This document shows positions 1 through 13,033 of a DNA stretch of 64,000 bases, one piece after another. The notes under the pieces were generated by a model. That model made no database searches and was not told the origin of the DNA. It was given only the letters and a program-made list of their open reading frames with translations. A program made the position numbers and the translations under genes. Each line of letters opens with the position of its first letter. Position 1 is the first letter of the stretch. Location of the stretch: NCBI GenBank assembly GCA_022749755.1, contig CM040444.1, positions 13,540,274-13,604,273 on the forward strand, read 5' to 3'. This DNA is from Azadirachta indica (lineage: Eukaryota > Streptophyta > Magnoliopsida > Sapindales > Meliaceae).

Positions 1-1656
1 TGACAATTAAATAATTAATAAATTTTTATCAAAATTTTTATCTATAAAAACTCTAATTATAAGAAGTTTATTTCAAAAAATTTTACTTAAAAAATTATAT
101 CTAAGAGACCCTACTTGCCTTTTTTGAGATATACTAAGAATCTAAATTTAAATGTACATACTTATATATGATTTTGATTATATTAAAAATTATTTACATT
201 TGTACATAGCTGGAATTTTTGTAGATATATATTGAATACAAATTATTTCTATCTTTAAATTATCAAGAGAGAAAATTTGTCTCCACTTATGCTTTGGGGT
301 AATCTAAAGGCGGAGGTGAGAACCCACCAAGAGCCACGTGCAAGATTAACTACAATAATCATATGTATCCATATTTGTAATAACATCTTAGTGTTCTATC
401 AATAGCTAAAAACGGTAGCACTTATGTATCTCGGAGGTCCACTTCCAGCTACCCGGCACACGAGACAATGAAGTATTCCAGTTCTTGTTGGGAATTTAAT
501 AGCTTTGATTTATTTAGTTTTATTGCTTGATACTGATTGACTTGCACCACTCCCCTATTAATTGATTGCATTACCCTGTACTGAATGCATTCTTCAATTC
601 TCAATTCCAGCTTATTCTGAGGTCAATTAAGACTGCTTGTCAAGGGCAACTCTTTTTATCAGTTCAAAATATGTTTGCAATAATAGAGATAAAAATTTGA
701 GGCACGAAATGATTATTGGATATAAATTTAATGTCATTAAATAAATTTAAATTTAAAAAACTTACTACAAATAATAATTATATAGTATTTATATTAATAC
801 AATTATTATTCATGTTATATTCATGCTTAATTCTTTTAATATATACAATATTCGTTTAAAACACAATTAATTAGACGAATAATCGTGTTCTAAATAAATT
901 ATGCCTTAAATGAATAATTATTTTTAAATAAATAATTATATCTTAAAGAAATTATCATCTTTTAAACAAATTGTATTTAAATAAATGAGTTCTATTTAAA
1001 TCAAATAATAAACAAATCATATTCGTGTTAAATAAATAATATACAAATTGTATTCATATTAACTCAAATATGATTCATTTGTTTGAGTTTTCAACCCCTG
1101 AGGAGGGCTGGAGATTGAATTGAATAGATAATACAGTCTAAAGAAAAGTTTGAACGTGAAAAGAAAGTTTTATATTCTAATGATCAATCATGTAAGCAAG
1201 GAGATTTGATTATGAAGGTATGATCTGTATTGATACACAAGATCAAACGAAATATTTTGGTACCAACAACACGATTGAATGAATCTGTTGTTGTATAATA
1301 TAATTACCAGAAGTCAAACGATTAGAAATATTATTAAATTACGTAAGATATTTCTTGCCATGAAATATGGTCTGTGCATGGAGGTGATGTGACAATTAAT
1401 ATATAAAATAACTTCAAATTCAATATGCATACACCAATTAATAATGATAGACCGAAGACCTTTGTGACTTTATCCAATCACAAAGGCATGTGAATACCAT
1501 AATGTAACAATAAATGAAGAGGGAACGCTGAGCAGTTGCCGATATAGTAGGTTAACAGGAAAAGCAATTAAAAAATTAAATTGCATGATTATTACAGATA
1601 TTGATGATTACAGTAATGTGATTTAACCTCTCAACTGAAATTCATAGCTCTGGCTC
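1..1656. other. Intergenic region upstream of the first XIP gene
   Basis: No coding region is supported. The sequence is AT-rich with many short ORF-less tracts; about 690-1080 is especially rich in AAATAAAT-like words. The last few hundred bases before the XIP gene are its likely promoter. I saw no transposon ends or RNA gene. Confidence 0.5.
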
Positions 1657-1663
1657 TATATAT
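1657..1663 (+). promoter_or_regulatory. Putative TATA box of the first XIP gene
   Basis: TATATAT lies 53-59 bases upstream of the proposed ATG at 1716. It is embedded in CTCTATATATTGC, a good plant TATA context, and leaves room for a short 5' leader. The assignment rests on motif and position only. Confidence 0.45.
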
Positions 1664-1715
1664 TGCAGAAGATAGCAGAAAGATATGTAAGCCAAGTAAA
1701 GCTAATTAAAGCAAA

Positions 1716-3279
1716 ATGGCTGGAAATAACGGAGAGTTTTCTGGTGATGTAGAGAATGGTTATGGTGGGAATAGAATTCAGCCTTTAGCTTCTACACCAA
1801 AGCAAGTGCCAATATTTTTATTCTTTTCATTTTACCTCTCTATTTTTTTAGGGTTTTAGTTTGTTCTGTGTGAGTGTAATGTTTCTGGATTTGTTCTTAA
1901 TTATTCATTAGAGCACGATTTTGCAGGCCGGAGGAGCGGCTGATAACGGAGGGAGATCAGAAGAAGCAGCAACATCCCATCACTTTGAAAACGATTTTGG
2001 GATTTGAAGAGATTTTCTCTGTGGATGTACGTTAGTATATATATGATTAATTTTGTAGCTTTTTAAAATTAACTGCTTTAAGTATAAATTATCAACCACG
2101 TATAATCATAATCCTTGGAAAATTTTCTTATTAAAAATCATGTTTGGTCAAACTTTACATTTATAAAAGATTGTATGAAATATCAAATACCTCAAGGCGA
2201 CAAGTAATGTATTAAAATATAATAAGTGAAATAACTCACAATAATAGTAACATACTATTTTTCTTTTTAGAAGAAAATTAAAAAAAATCAAATTTCCATG
2301 CGCCTCATGCTGTGATCTGAATGTTGACATAATTTGAGTTCAGACTTTCATGTCGCAGCTCACTTATAGTAAAGTAAACTAAGGTTGATATTTTTTGGTA
2401 TATTTTCACAAAGATGAAGTGGAAACACGATAATTATAAATATAGAAGGTGAACGTGGAAGAAAGTGATCATAATATACGAAGTGCTTTCTTTATTTCTT
2501 ACTGTATACTGTTGCAATTTTAACATGATCAGGTGTGGAGAGCATCAATGGCAGAGCTCCTTGGTACAGCAGTGCTGGTTTTTGCATTGGACACCATAGT
2601 TATTTCGTCCATTCAGACAGAAACAAAAACACCGAATCTTGTAATGTCAACCTTGGTTGCAATCATAATAACGATTCTCCTTCTTGCAACTTTTCCCATT
2701 TCCGGTGGCCACATCAACCCAATAGTCTCCTTTTCTGCAGTACTCACAGGCCTCATCTCCATTACACGAGCAGCCATATACATTTTGGCTCAGTGCGTTG
2801 GGGGAATATTTGGTGCACTAGCATTAAAGGCTGTGGTCGGGAGCAAAATTGAGCAGACGTTTTCACTTGGAGGCTGCACTCTGAATGTTGTTGCACCAGG
2901 ACCAGATGGACCAGTTGTGATTGGCCTGGAAACTGGGCAAGCTCTGTGGCTTGAGATAATTTGTTCGTTTGTCTTTCTGTTTGCTTCAGTTTGGATGGCT
3001 TTTGATGAGAGACAAGCTAAAGCTCTAGGCAGAGTTACCATCTGCATAATAATTGGAACAGTGTTGGGGCTTCTGGTCTTTGTGTCAACAACTGTCACTG
3101 CTCAAAAGGGATATGCTGGTGCTGGGTTGAATCCTGCAAGATGTTTGGGCCCTGCACTCGTTAGAGGAGGCCATCTCTGGGATGAACATTGGGTTTTCTG
3201 GGTAGGGCCGGCTATTGCCTGCGTGGCATTCGGCTTGTACACGAAGGTCATTCCAAGTCAGCATTTCCATAGCTATTAA
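1716..3279 (+). CDS. XIP: XIP-subfamily aquaporin (X intrinsic protein), copy 1
   Basis: Major intrinsic protein channel of the uncharacterised-X (XIP) subfamily. Family members sit in the plasma membrane and pass small uncharged solutes such as glycerol, urea, boric acid or peroxide, often with little water. Exons: 1716-1801, 1927-2026 and 2533-3279, giving 310 aa. The first NPA box is N-P-I (SGGHINPIVSF) and the second is N-P-A followed by R-C (GLNPARCLGPAL); the NPARC cysteine is the XIP hallmark. Several hydrophobic helices are visible between VWRASMAEL and the C-terminal IPSQHFHSY. The N-terminus (MAGNNGEFSGDVENGYGG) is hydrophilic and begins at the first ATG after a TATA box. The first intron reads best with a GC donor at 1802; a GT donor at 1806 with acceptor at 1933 is an alternative that also keeps frame. 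Subfamily assignment is firm; transported solute is unknown. Confidence 0.9.
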
Positions 3280-4910
3280 TTAATAATCTGAGGAAGTAGG
3301 AATGAGTTCTCATGGTGTTCTTGTATGCTTGGTTTCAGATCTTATCATAGATGCTAATGGAAGAAAGAAAGAAATGTAATAATATTTGCAAGTTATCTAA
3401 TGCCTACTATATAGTTTTTAAATTCCCTACAAGTTCATTTAGTATTACTAATTTAAGTCATGGAATGTTCTGCAAGCAACGCCATATATATATATATATA
3501 TATATGCACACACAAAAACAAATCAATCTGTATACATCAATAATGGCCAACTACATAAGCAGACATTAAGCCAAATAACAGGGGACATCGGTCATTCTCC
3601 CGGGTATATAATTTTCCACAAAACATAAAAAGCAGTCGCTACCGTTGCAATTGATATGGGATTTTAATTCTAGTATATTAAGTATGTGAGTTTGAAAAAT
3701 ATTATAGCCACGAATTGAAGGAGAAGATAAATCGAACAATTTTCCACAACATGATAACCCACCCAATATTAAATGGGATTGGAAGAAAATGAAATTATAA
3801 TTCTATATTTGCCTTTAGTCAATGTGCCAATAATCCCATTTAATAATATAGTTATCATGAAGCATATAATATATAAATTAACGAAGAAGTGCAATATTGG
3901 GTGGGAATAATACAAAGGCACTCCTACTTAGGACATCATAAAAAATTGAAAAATGAAAATAAATGAAAATATATCATCTGATACATGTAGATTACTCAAC
4001 CTAACCTGTCTTGAGAAAGGATTCTATATTTACACCACAGATTTAACCTAGCGGAAAATGCAGTAAAACCGTGAGCATGTCTAACTCAAAATCACCAGAT
4101 AGAAGTGGAAACAAGAAAGTAATATCACCAGCAGCACATGATCAAACCTCTTGGTAGGAGCTGAAAACATATACACAAGAAAGAAGGGCAAATGTAGTCA
4201 CCAGAGAGGGATTTTTTTTGAGATCATGAGATCGTGGCAAAGTTCAGAATATTAACCCCAAGCAAACATAGCAGATTGTGAAAAAAAAAAAAATTTACGA
4301 GACATGAGAGAAAAGGATAACCCATCTTATAAATTGGTATGGACTAGGATAAAAAGATAATCATTGAATTTGGTTATATATTATGCCTATGCGAAAGGAA
4401 TATCATCAACAAATGCAGTATCTTAAGCTTTCATCTTAGTCCATTGCATTTCTGCTAATACATCTAACACAACTTCCCCTATTAGAGATATACAGAACAC
4501 AAAGATGCATGTTCGTATTTCAAATGAAACATTACAAAATCCCCTGAAACAAATCGTAGAGTCTGCAATAGGTTTATTTCATTCCTGATTAACTAATTAA
4601 TGGAAGAGTCTGCTTTAAAAATTTATGAAGTAATCCAGTCACAGTTTTTTTACCTTACGTATATCTTAAAAATTAATTAGGAGCTTATACAATTAATTAA
4701 TTTCTTAATTAATGATGCATATATAGTTGTTAAAGTACCTAATCATCGTAGCTCTATTGCAGCAATCTTAGATACAATATCTATTTTTCGATTATCCAAT
4801 AATCAATATTAAATTTATATTTGTTCATATTTTAATGTTAAGAAAAATGGCTATCGAAGACTAGAATTAAAATCACGCAAGCTCCGCTCCTGGGCTGGCT
4901 CTAAGCCAAT
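3280..4910. other. Spacer between XIP copy 1 and the XIP relic
   Basis: 3' flank of the first XIP gene, then AT-rich sequence with no supported gene. It contains an (AT)n microsatellite at about 3484-3505 and short A tracts near 4279-4291. Confidence 0.5.
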
Positions 4911-5926
4911 TAAAGCTGAAGGAAATATGCCTGGAAAAATGGAGGGAGTTTGTGATGATATGGACCACTGCTACGTTAGGAATACAATTTTTAAGCATGG
5001 CGTTTTTTGGTATGAAATGAAAGCATTGTATAGTCAACATTGTAAGCCAGAGGAAATAGTAATCGGAAATGAAGCTTTATCGTCCATGCATAGCGACCGC
5101 GCCAGATCGAGTTGCTGCGCTTCACAGCCGTCACTGCCAGAAGCTCCTCGAAGAAGAGAACGACGGCCAAACGCTGCCAATGCTAACTTGCACCATTCCT
5201 GTATGAGGGAGAAAAATCGAGTAAAGAGCTTAATGAAAAGAGATCAATTTTTTTTTTTTTTGGGTGATTTTGGTGTTTTCAAATTCGTTGAAGTAGTTAT
5301 CTTCATAGGATGCACACTAAATATTCTCTCATGAACTGATTCTTCGTTAATGAATGTTGAAACCAAATTAGAACAACTTAAAGATCTGGAAGAGATTATG
5401 AGTAGCAAAGAGGTTAATTGTGAAGTTTGATTGGGCGACGAATTGGAGAATTGTGAGGAGAGAACAGAAATTGTGAATGCAGAGGAACAAGAACTCGACG
5501 CCCGAGTCGATAAAAGAAACTAGAAAGCGAGAGTTATTTCTTCGACTGCCGTTACAGCTGCTGCCGCTGAAGTCTTTGATTTTCTGTAATTCCAATTCCA
5601 ATTCTAGTGAGGATTGGCATTATTTCATAGGAAATTCAATTTTTTTAAAAATGATAAGTGTAGAAACAAAAATTTGTAAAATTGTTTATAGTTTTACCAA
5701 ATTCTTTTAATATGGACGGTTGACTAACGGTGATAAATAGTCAGAAGAGAGGTATGTGTTTTTTTTTTTCAAACATTCTCTTTAGGTATTCAAAGGCCAA
5801 ATTTCAGAGAAGATATTTGTTAAATTCCCTATAATGGTATAGTCCATGGGTGGCGTTTGCTTAATTTGTACACAAAGATCATCCCGAGTCAACTTTTCCA
5901 CAGGCCTATTAGTAAACGAAATTAAT
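4911..5926 (+). pseudogene. Relic of a third XIP gene (leader/exon 1 and 3' end only)
   Basis: Two separated pieces resemble the first XIP gene. At 4898-4950 the leader and start are recognisable: a TAAGCCAA...AAAGCT run precedes ATG-CCT-GGA-AAA, parallel to TAAGCCAAGTAAAGCT before the ATG-GCT-GGA-AAT of copy 1. At about 5845-5905 a stretch reads LYTKIIPSQLFH, parallel to LYTKVIPSQHFH at the end of copy 1. The following 3' sequence is also similar (AAGTAGGAATCAA against AAGTAGGAATGAG). The central channel exons with both NPA boxes are absent, replaced by unrelated AT-rich DNA. This is therefore a dead copy, or two remnants of one. The 135-aa ORF starting at 4927 is a by-product of the relic. 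Confidence 0.6.
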
Positions 5927-6664
5927 CATTTTTGTTTTGGGATAACTTTGAAAAGTAGGAATCAATGCCTTATTGCAGTATTTCTTGTGTTTCAAGCTTT
6001 TGGGAAGTGTTAGTTTTTGCATTATAAAATCTGTTGTTTTCATCAAGGACTTTAAGAAAAGTTTCTAGCACTTGTTTTCCTTGTGTATTATTGTTGCCAC
6101 TGGATATACCTACCATTATCTATGAATTCAAGATCAGGATTTGTACTTGTTAACTATTCATTTGCCAACTTATTGGAAATTTCGAGTTAAAGTTAATAGC
6201 TTGCAGAATATTTTTCTTCGAAAGTTCCAAAGTAATAGAATACAATCACCTGATCGGTTGACTGTAGTCAGGCATTTTTTGTTTATGCTCCATGAATATT
6301 CTTTGGAGATAAGATGTTTACCTAATTCTTCTTATCATTGCCCTCTACTTTGTCATCCAGACAAGAAACTAACTAAAAATTATTTGCAAAATAAGTACGA
6401 AATGTGTTACAAAGCCCATGCAGCTGTCAAATTTCTGTGGTCTTTCTTTTTCGTCTCTAACCCTAAAACCAAAACTCTTTCGGCTGCTTTGATGGCCAGA
6501 TATATAGCTACGATCTTGACTTTTGGATTTATTTGCAGTTTTTCATCAATATTACTTGAAATATATATGGTGGATGGAACTGATCAGAACCCACATCCGC
6601 ATATCTTTTTCTGCTGTATGCAACCATGGTTCTTCAAATAGAAGGTTAACTTTCTTCTTAAAGC
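5927..6664. other. Spacer upstream of XIP copy 2
   Basis: No supported gene. A 166-codon open frame (6141-6641) has no recognisable domain, biased composition and no homology I know, so I treat it as chance. The region should include the promoter of the second XIP gene. Confidence 0.45.
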
Positions 6665-7686
6665 ATGGATTTGATCGCCTCCACTGAAGCAGCCGATGAT
6701 CATCATGTTTCCCGAGGATTATCAATTCAGAGCTGTCAAAAGATAAATACATTAACAAGAAGGCAACTGTTTCTTGCTTGCATCGGTTACCATGAATTTT
6801 TCTCACCACAGGTAATTATCAAGTGTGCTCAGTAAACAACGAGGAAAGAGAAGATTAACGTGTATCTCATGTGCTAATTTTTTCTTTCTTCCAGATGTGG
6901 AGGGCAGCATTTACAGAACTAGTAGCAACAGCCTGCCTTATATTTACGCTAACAACTGCAATCATCGCATGTCTGGACTCACACGAGGCTGAACCCAAGC
7001 TTCTTGTTCCAATTGCAGTATTCATCATTGCCTTCCTCTTCCTCATCGTAACAGTTCCTGTCTCCGGCGGCCATATGAGCCCTGTCTTCACCTTCATCGC
7101 CGCCTTGAAGGGCATTATAACCCTAACACGAGCTGCCACATATGTCTTGGCTCAATGTCTAGGGTCAATCATATGTTTCCTCATAATCGACAGTGTGATG
7201 AGCCAAAATGCTGCAGAGAAATACTCCTTTGGTGGCTGCATAGCAACTGGGATTAGTCCAGAAACCGCATTAATATTGGAGTTTACATGCACATTTGTGG
7301 TACTTTTAGTTGGTGTAACAATTGCATCTGACAAAAGAAGGTGCCAAGAACATGGATTAGCAATGGTTTGTGCTATAGTTGCAGGGGCCATGGGACTCTC
7401 AGTCTTTGTATCCATAACAGTAACTCAACGGGTCGGATATGCTGGTGTAGGCCTGAACCCAGCTAGATGCTTAGGCCCAGCATTGCTACATGGGGGCCCA
7501 TTGTGGGATGGGCATTGGGTATTCTGGCTTGGGCCATTTGTTGCTTGCGTTGTCTATTATTGGTTTACAAAAACTTTGCCAGAAGAAGGTTTCGTGTGGG
7601 AGAACACAGAAGAATATGAGATTATAAATTTGGTCAAGGTTTTCTGCCGTGGGAGTGGCACTTCTTCTCTTCAGGAGAAAAAGTAA
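6665..7686 (+). CDS. XIP: XIP-subfamily aquaporin, copy 2
   Basis: Second intact XIP channel, same family and orientation as the gene 3.4 kb upstream. Exons 6665-6811 and 6895-7686 join in phase 0 across an 83-bp GT-AG intron, giving 312 aa. The junction reads GYHEFFSPQ-MWRAAFTEL, parallel to GFEEIFSVD-VWRASMAEL in copy 1, which fixes exon 1 and its start (MDLIASTEAADDHH). The first NPA box is S-P-V (SGGHMSPVFTF), a substitution seen in several XIPs; the second is NPARC (GLNPARCLGPAL). It has two exons where copy 1 has three, consistent with intron loss or gain in the N-terminal part. The C-terminal tail (ENTEEYEIINLVKVF...) is longer than in copy 1. Different residues around the first NPA box suggest different pore properties; this is inference. 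Confidence 0.88.
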
Positions 7687-7745
7687 AAGTACACACGGCT
7701 TCTAGAGGAATGCACATTCAAATTCAATTTGTTCATTGTTTTTAA

Positions 7746-9506
7746 TATAATTAAGGGAAAATGGCATATTCCTTTAGGAGAAAAATAGATGTTTTCGTGA
7801 CATTTGAATAAATACACAAATATCTCCTTAATTTTTATTTTCGTTACTTGGTCAGTTAGTTTATTATTATTTATATCCCTAATTTTTTATATAATAATAA
7901 TATGATATATATTTTATTTAATTATAACACTTTACTTCTTACTTTAATAATTTTTACAATAATTTTTTTTAAGTATAATAAATTAGTTTATATTTAATAT
8001 TTTTTTAAATATACTCAAAACTAAATACATTTTTAATTTTTTATTTTAATAAAAAATTTGAAAAATAAAATATTATTAAAAAAATTTAAACAATGAGTTA
8101 GATTAAACTCATGTTAAAATATTTATATCATTTTTTCTTTTTTTACAATAAATTTGATATTTAATTGTTAAAAGGATTTGAAAAAAATATTTTAACATTT
8201 TATTCTTATATTAATATTTTTATTTAAAAGATCATATTAAATTTATTATATTTTCTTGAGAAACATTATGAAAATATAAATAAAAAGTAAAAAAAGAAAA
8301 AATTTAGTATCATTTGTTAATAAAATTATAATTAAATATATTTTATATTCTTATTAATCAATATAATTTAATTTTAATTAAAAAAATAAAAAAAAGAAAA
8401 AATTTTTTATTATTTTTATTTATAATATATATAATATGTATTTATTGTTTATATTTTTTTTATATTTTCATATGTTTTTAATATTTTTTCAAAATATATT
8501 CAAGAATAAATATATTTTTTAATTTGCTATTTTAAAAAAAATTTTAAAAAATACAATTATTAAAAAAAATTAAATAATGAGATAAGTCACACTCATATGC
8601 TAAAATATTTCAATCCTTTACTTTCACTTTTATAATAATAAATATTTAGTTATTAAAAAATTTAATTGAAATATTTTTTTAACGTTTTATTTTAAATGTA
8701 ATATATTTATTTAAAAAATTATATTAATTTTTTTATATTTTTTAAAAAAAATATATAAAAATATAAAAAATAAATAAATTTTATATTTATATTACGAATA
8801 AAAATAATAAAAAAATTTCTTCTTTTTCTATTTTTAGTCGAAATTAAATTATATTGGTTAATAAGAATATAAAATATATCGAATTACTAATTTTACTAAC
8901 AAATGATACTAATTTTTTTAATTTTTTTTTATTTATTTTTTTTATAATTTTTCTCAAGAAAATATAATAAATTTAATATAATCTTTTAAAAAAAAAAAAT
9001 ATTATTATAAGAATAAAATGTTAAAATATATTTCAAAATTTTTTAACAATTAAATATCAAATTTATTACAATAAAGGTTATAAATGTTTTAACATGAATT
9101 TAATTTAACTTATTGTTTAAATTTTTTTAATAATATTTTGTTTTGCAAATTTTTTATTGAAATAACAAATTAAAAATGTATTTAGTGTTGAGTATATTGT
9201 GAAAAAATATTAAATATGAACTAAATTGTTATATTTAAAAAAAATTATATTGTGAAAATTATTAAAATAGAGAATAAAGTGTTACAATTAAATAAAAAAA
9301 TATATAATATTATTATTATATAAAAAATTAGAGACACAGATGATAATAAATTAATTAGTTCAGTATAGAAAATAAAAGTTAAATAGGATATTTGCTTATT
9401 TATCTAAGCATCAAGGAATATTTGTCTTTTTTGAAATATTAGAGAAATATGTATCTATTAGATCAAACATCAAGAGAATATGTCATTTTTCCTATAATTA
9501 AACTAG
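7746..9506. mobile_element. Long imperfect inverted repeat (foldback-type element)
   Basis: The left end (ATAATTAAGGGAAAATGGCA...) and the reverse complement of the right end (TAATTATAGGAAAAATGACA...) match, and pairing continues inward. For example AACACTTTAC near 7926 pairs with GTAAAGTGTT-like sequence near 9277, the 8100-8200 block pairs with 9010-9120, and 8225-8420 pairs with 8790-8985. The symmetry centre is about 8605-8626. The interior of the left half also looks partly tandemly duplicated (7900-8290 against about 8440-8790). No ORF or transposase is present and AT content is extreme. The structure suggests a non-autonomous foldback or MITE-like element; I could not identify a clear target-site duplication. 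Confidence 0.6.
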
Positions 9507-10127
9507 GGTCAAACTTGTCTCAACACCATAGTGTAATTGGTCTAATTAACTTTTCCTCTTGTTGTGAAACAAGTAAAGGCCCAAGAACTGACTCATTTTA
9601 ACTATTAACGAAACAAATCAATTTATTTAATAGCTAATACTTTTTTGTTTATGAAAGATTAATATGTTTATGTTTATGTTTATATCTTTCGATTGCCCTT
9701 GGTTTAAATCCCAAGCATATAGTTGAGGCATTAATTAACTTTGGTTTGATGATAATGGAAATCAAGACAGAATATGCTTTAACATAGACCACAAATTTTA
9801 CATCAGTATAGAACCATCCTTTACAAGGTTCCCATGCATCAAAAGGATTAACAAAAGCCTCTAGCACATTAGAAATTAGGAGACAAGAGACCAAGGCAAG
9901 CAGAGGTGAAGATGATTATCATAAACTAAACAAACTCTTGGCTCCTTCTAGTCCTATAGTGGTTCATGTCTAAAGCATCAAATTCCATCATCACAGCAAC
10001 ACATTACACAAACTCATTACTGCTTTCCTTAATAATAAGAAAAAAAAAATTATTCTCCTTTTTTATTTTAGTCCGTTTCCCTTGATATATTTATATACCT
10101 TATGAAAAATATATGACAGAGATGTGA
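9507..10127. other. Intergenic, 3' of the EF-hand gene
   Basis: AT-rich spacer. The part next to 10128 should be the 3' UTR and polyadenylation region of the minus-strand EF-hand gene. No other gene is supported. Confidence 0.5.
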
Positions 10128-12988
10128 TTAGGAAGATGGCTGCAAAAGTGTAGAGGAAGGCGCAGAGAGGGGCTCATGCACTACTGAATTTGAAGAAATT
10201 GAGATGGGATTGCCCTCTAACTGCAACATGATACTCCCCAGAATCTCAGTTAGTGACTTCTTGAACTCATCTTCTATTACAACCTTCTCATCATCCGCGT
10301 CAAACATCTTGAACACTTCGTCAATAACCTTGTCCATCTGCATGATTTCAAGATGAATATTCAATCAAGGCAAGGCATAGATAGATCAAACAAACTGCCC
10401 TAGGTGGTAGGTTTTGTCTTAGTTGAAATTATACCTGCTCGACTGCACCAATTGGAGGTAAACCAGCTGATGGTGCCAATGCATCCAACGCTACACGTAA
10501 ATAGTCTTTTGACAATTTCCCATTGCGGTCTTTTGGCACAGTCTCTAGAGCTGAATTCATTGTCTGGATTAAGAAATGAATTTTTCGTAAGTATTTGCGT
10601 AGTAAGGTGCTCCAAATTTTGACACAGAAGCATGTTTTGAAACACAACACACCTTGTCTAGTTCAAACTTGTTGGATAACAGTCTCTTAATGCCAGTTCC
10701 ATCAAAAGTATTTTCACTATGGGCAACAATCACAGGCTGCTCTTTTAGATGTTGAGCCACACACTCCGCTAGTTTCTTAAATTCGACTAAAAATGTCTCC
10801 TGAGAGACAGGTTTGCCTTGTTCATCAATGCCACTGGATTGAATGGCTGGTTCCACAATGTGGCTCATAACCTATGAAATCATAAGCCCACAAGTAATAA
10901 AGAATATATAAAGATGTTTACCAGTACCATATACATATTGAAATTAAAATGCAAAAGAGGAATTACCCAAGAATCTAAAGAGGGAGGCATTCCTTGATCA
11001 ACAGTGAGTTTATCCAAAGCCTTGATGATATAATCACGCATTGATCCATCACGTGACTCTATTTGCGAGAATATGAAAATCATCTCTGGTTCACAAATGG
11101 GGCCATTGATGAATTCACTCAGGTCCTCCCCATCCATGCGGAGGATAACTATAGGGTCTCGTTTCAAGCCAGCAGCCATGCCTAGTAAAATGTCCGAGAG
11201 AACCTCTTTAAACTCAGTCTTGCTCACTTTCTCTTGTTTTCCATGAGTGAATTCATTCAAAACCTACATAACATAACATCAAAATGGTCATTAAAGGGTA
11301 CTCTTCAATGCAATTATGACACAGGAGTCCTATTTATATAAGCCTTTTAAGGCTTCCTTTAGGATTGCAGTGCTTCTTCTGTGCTTTAGAAGTGTAGTAA
11401 ATAAAGTGTTTGATACATAAAAAATTTAAATAAGTTGCAATACTATAATACCTAACAAAGTCTAAACCGCTGATTCTCCATACATTCATCTAATAAAATC
11501 TTATTACTTGCAAATTAATTTTAAAAATTAATAATAATGGTGATGGTTATAACAGATAGTGAAAAAAATTAAGTATATGCCATGATTGTATGGGATAAGC
11601 TTATCATATTTAATCCTCTGGAAACATTGAACTGTAGATGATTACAAGAGTATTTATGATCTCGAGGTCAGACAACAATAATGAGCTCTAGTATGTGGGT
11701 TGGTTCCAATTGACATCATTTGCTTTGGGGCTAGATAGATGGAGAACAAGAACAGACATCATGCAGGAAAGGCAGGACCAACCTGCCTTTTGGCTATAAG
11801 AATGATGCTTTATTGCTTTAGCTTCCACATGTACCTAAAAGGAAAAACTATTCTAAAACTACATATACTTTCAGATCTGCAACGTATAAATTATAATTTA
11901 TGTCCATTAAAAAAATGCATATGGTTCCACTAAGACCTACATAGAAAATTACAAAAAAGCAAATTGACTTTGGTCCCCAGTAACATTATCTTATGTCCAC
12001 AACAAAGTACCAAAAAGACATACGATAATTTCCACAGCATTCATCACTAGATTCCTCCTTAACTATGAAGATATCTATAAAGAAAGAGTAAAGAAAAAGT
12101 CAAAAAGCAATAAAGTCCCACAAAACCGACCACAATTGAATAATAGGGTGGATGTTTCTCGATTTAGTTAGCTAGAAATGGTAACCTTTGACAATATGTA
12201 TGATGCCATAATTAAGTTGCCTAGATATCGTACTTCTCTGTAGAATCTAAACTAACCCCAAATCTTATAATATAACCTCTTAACATAGCTTTTAATCAAG
12301 AGTTGTTGTGAGATAGAATCATTAATTGTAATATATAACAAAAGTTGATGATTATTAAATATTAGCAGATAAATAAAAGTGGGAGCTAATTAACAATCAT
12401 TTCATCCTATTGCGTCTATAAAACTAAGCACAAATACATTATTACAAACATATTATAAGACTAGGCGGTGCAATATCCACACTAGTGAAGCAATGGCACC
12501 AACTTCCTGTCATCTCATACGTGTATCTTAACAAAGAAAAAATGACAGAAGTGAAGAATGACACAACATTGCGACTCTAGCTTATTAAAAGATAAGTACA
12601 GTTGACTGAATTTAGAGAAAATTTGAAACGTAAGCAAGAGCTTAAAAGTCAAGTCTTATGTAACACCTTTATCTTATTCTTACTAACTTGCATCAAGAGT
12701 TCAAGAGTTTTTGTTCTTCAACTTTTTTTAATTTCTCCTTTCTCATAACTTGCAATATTTTGAAGTTTATCTTGTGGAGCTTATCTCTTTTGTCTCTTGC
12801 ATACGTTCATATTTGGTTTAATCCCAACCAACAACTCCCTATATAAAAAAAATTAGTAAATTACATAAACATAGAGCTGTATGATCAATACATCAATAAA
12901 GAAATTTTTTTCTCTAATCTTTTAACATTTTATGCCAAGAATTATTGATCCCAATTTTAACAAAATGAGAATTTTCTGACCTGATAAC

Positions 12989-13033
<45 letters not shown>

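Noticed and set aside
2535..2852. 105-codon + frame overlapping the first XIP gene
   Set aside because: It is an out-of-frame shadow of exon 3, which has clear aquaporin signatures in the other frame.
6141..6641. 166-codon open frame between the XIP genes
   Set aside because: No recognisable domain, poor composition and no family resemblance; it ends just before the real exon 1 of XIP copy 2.
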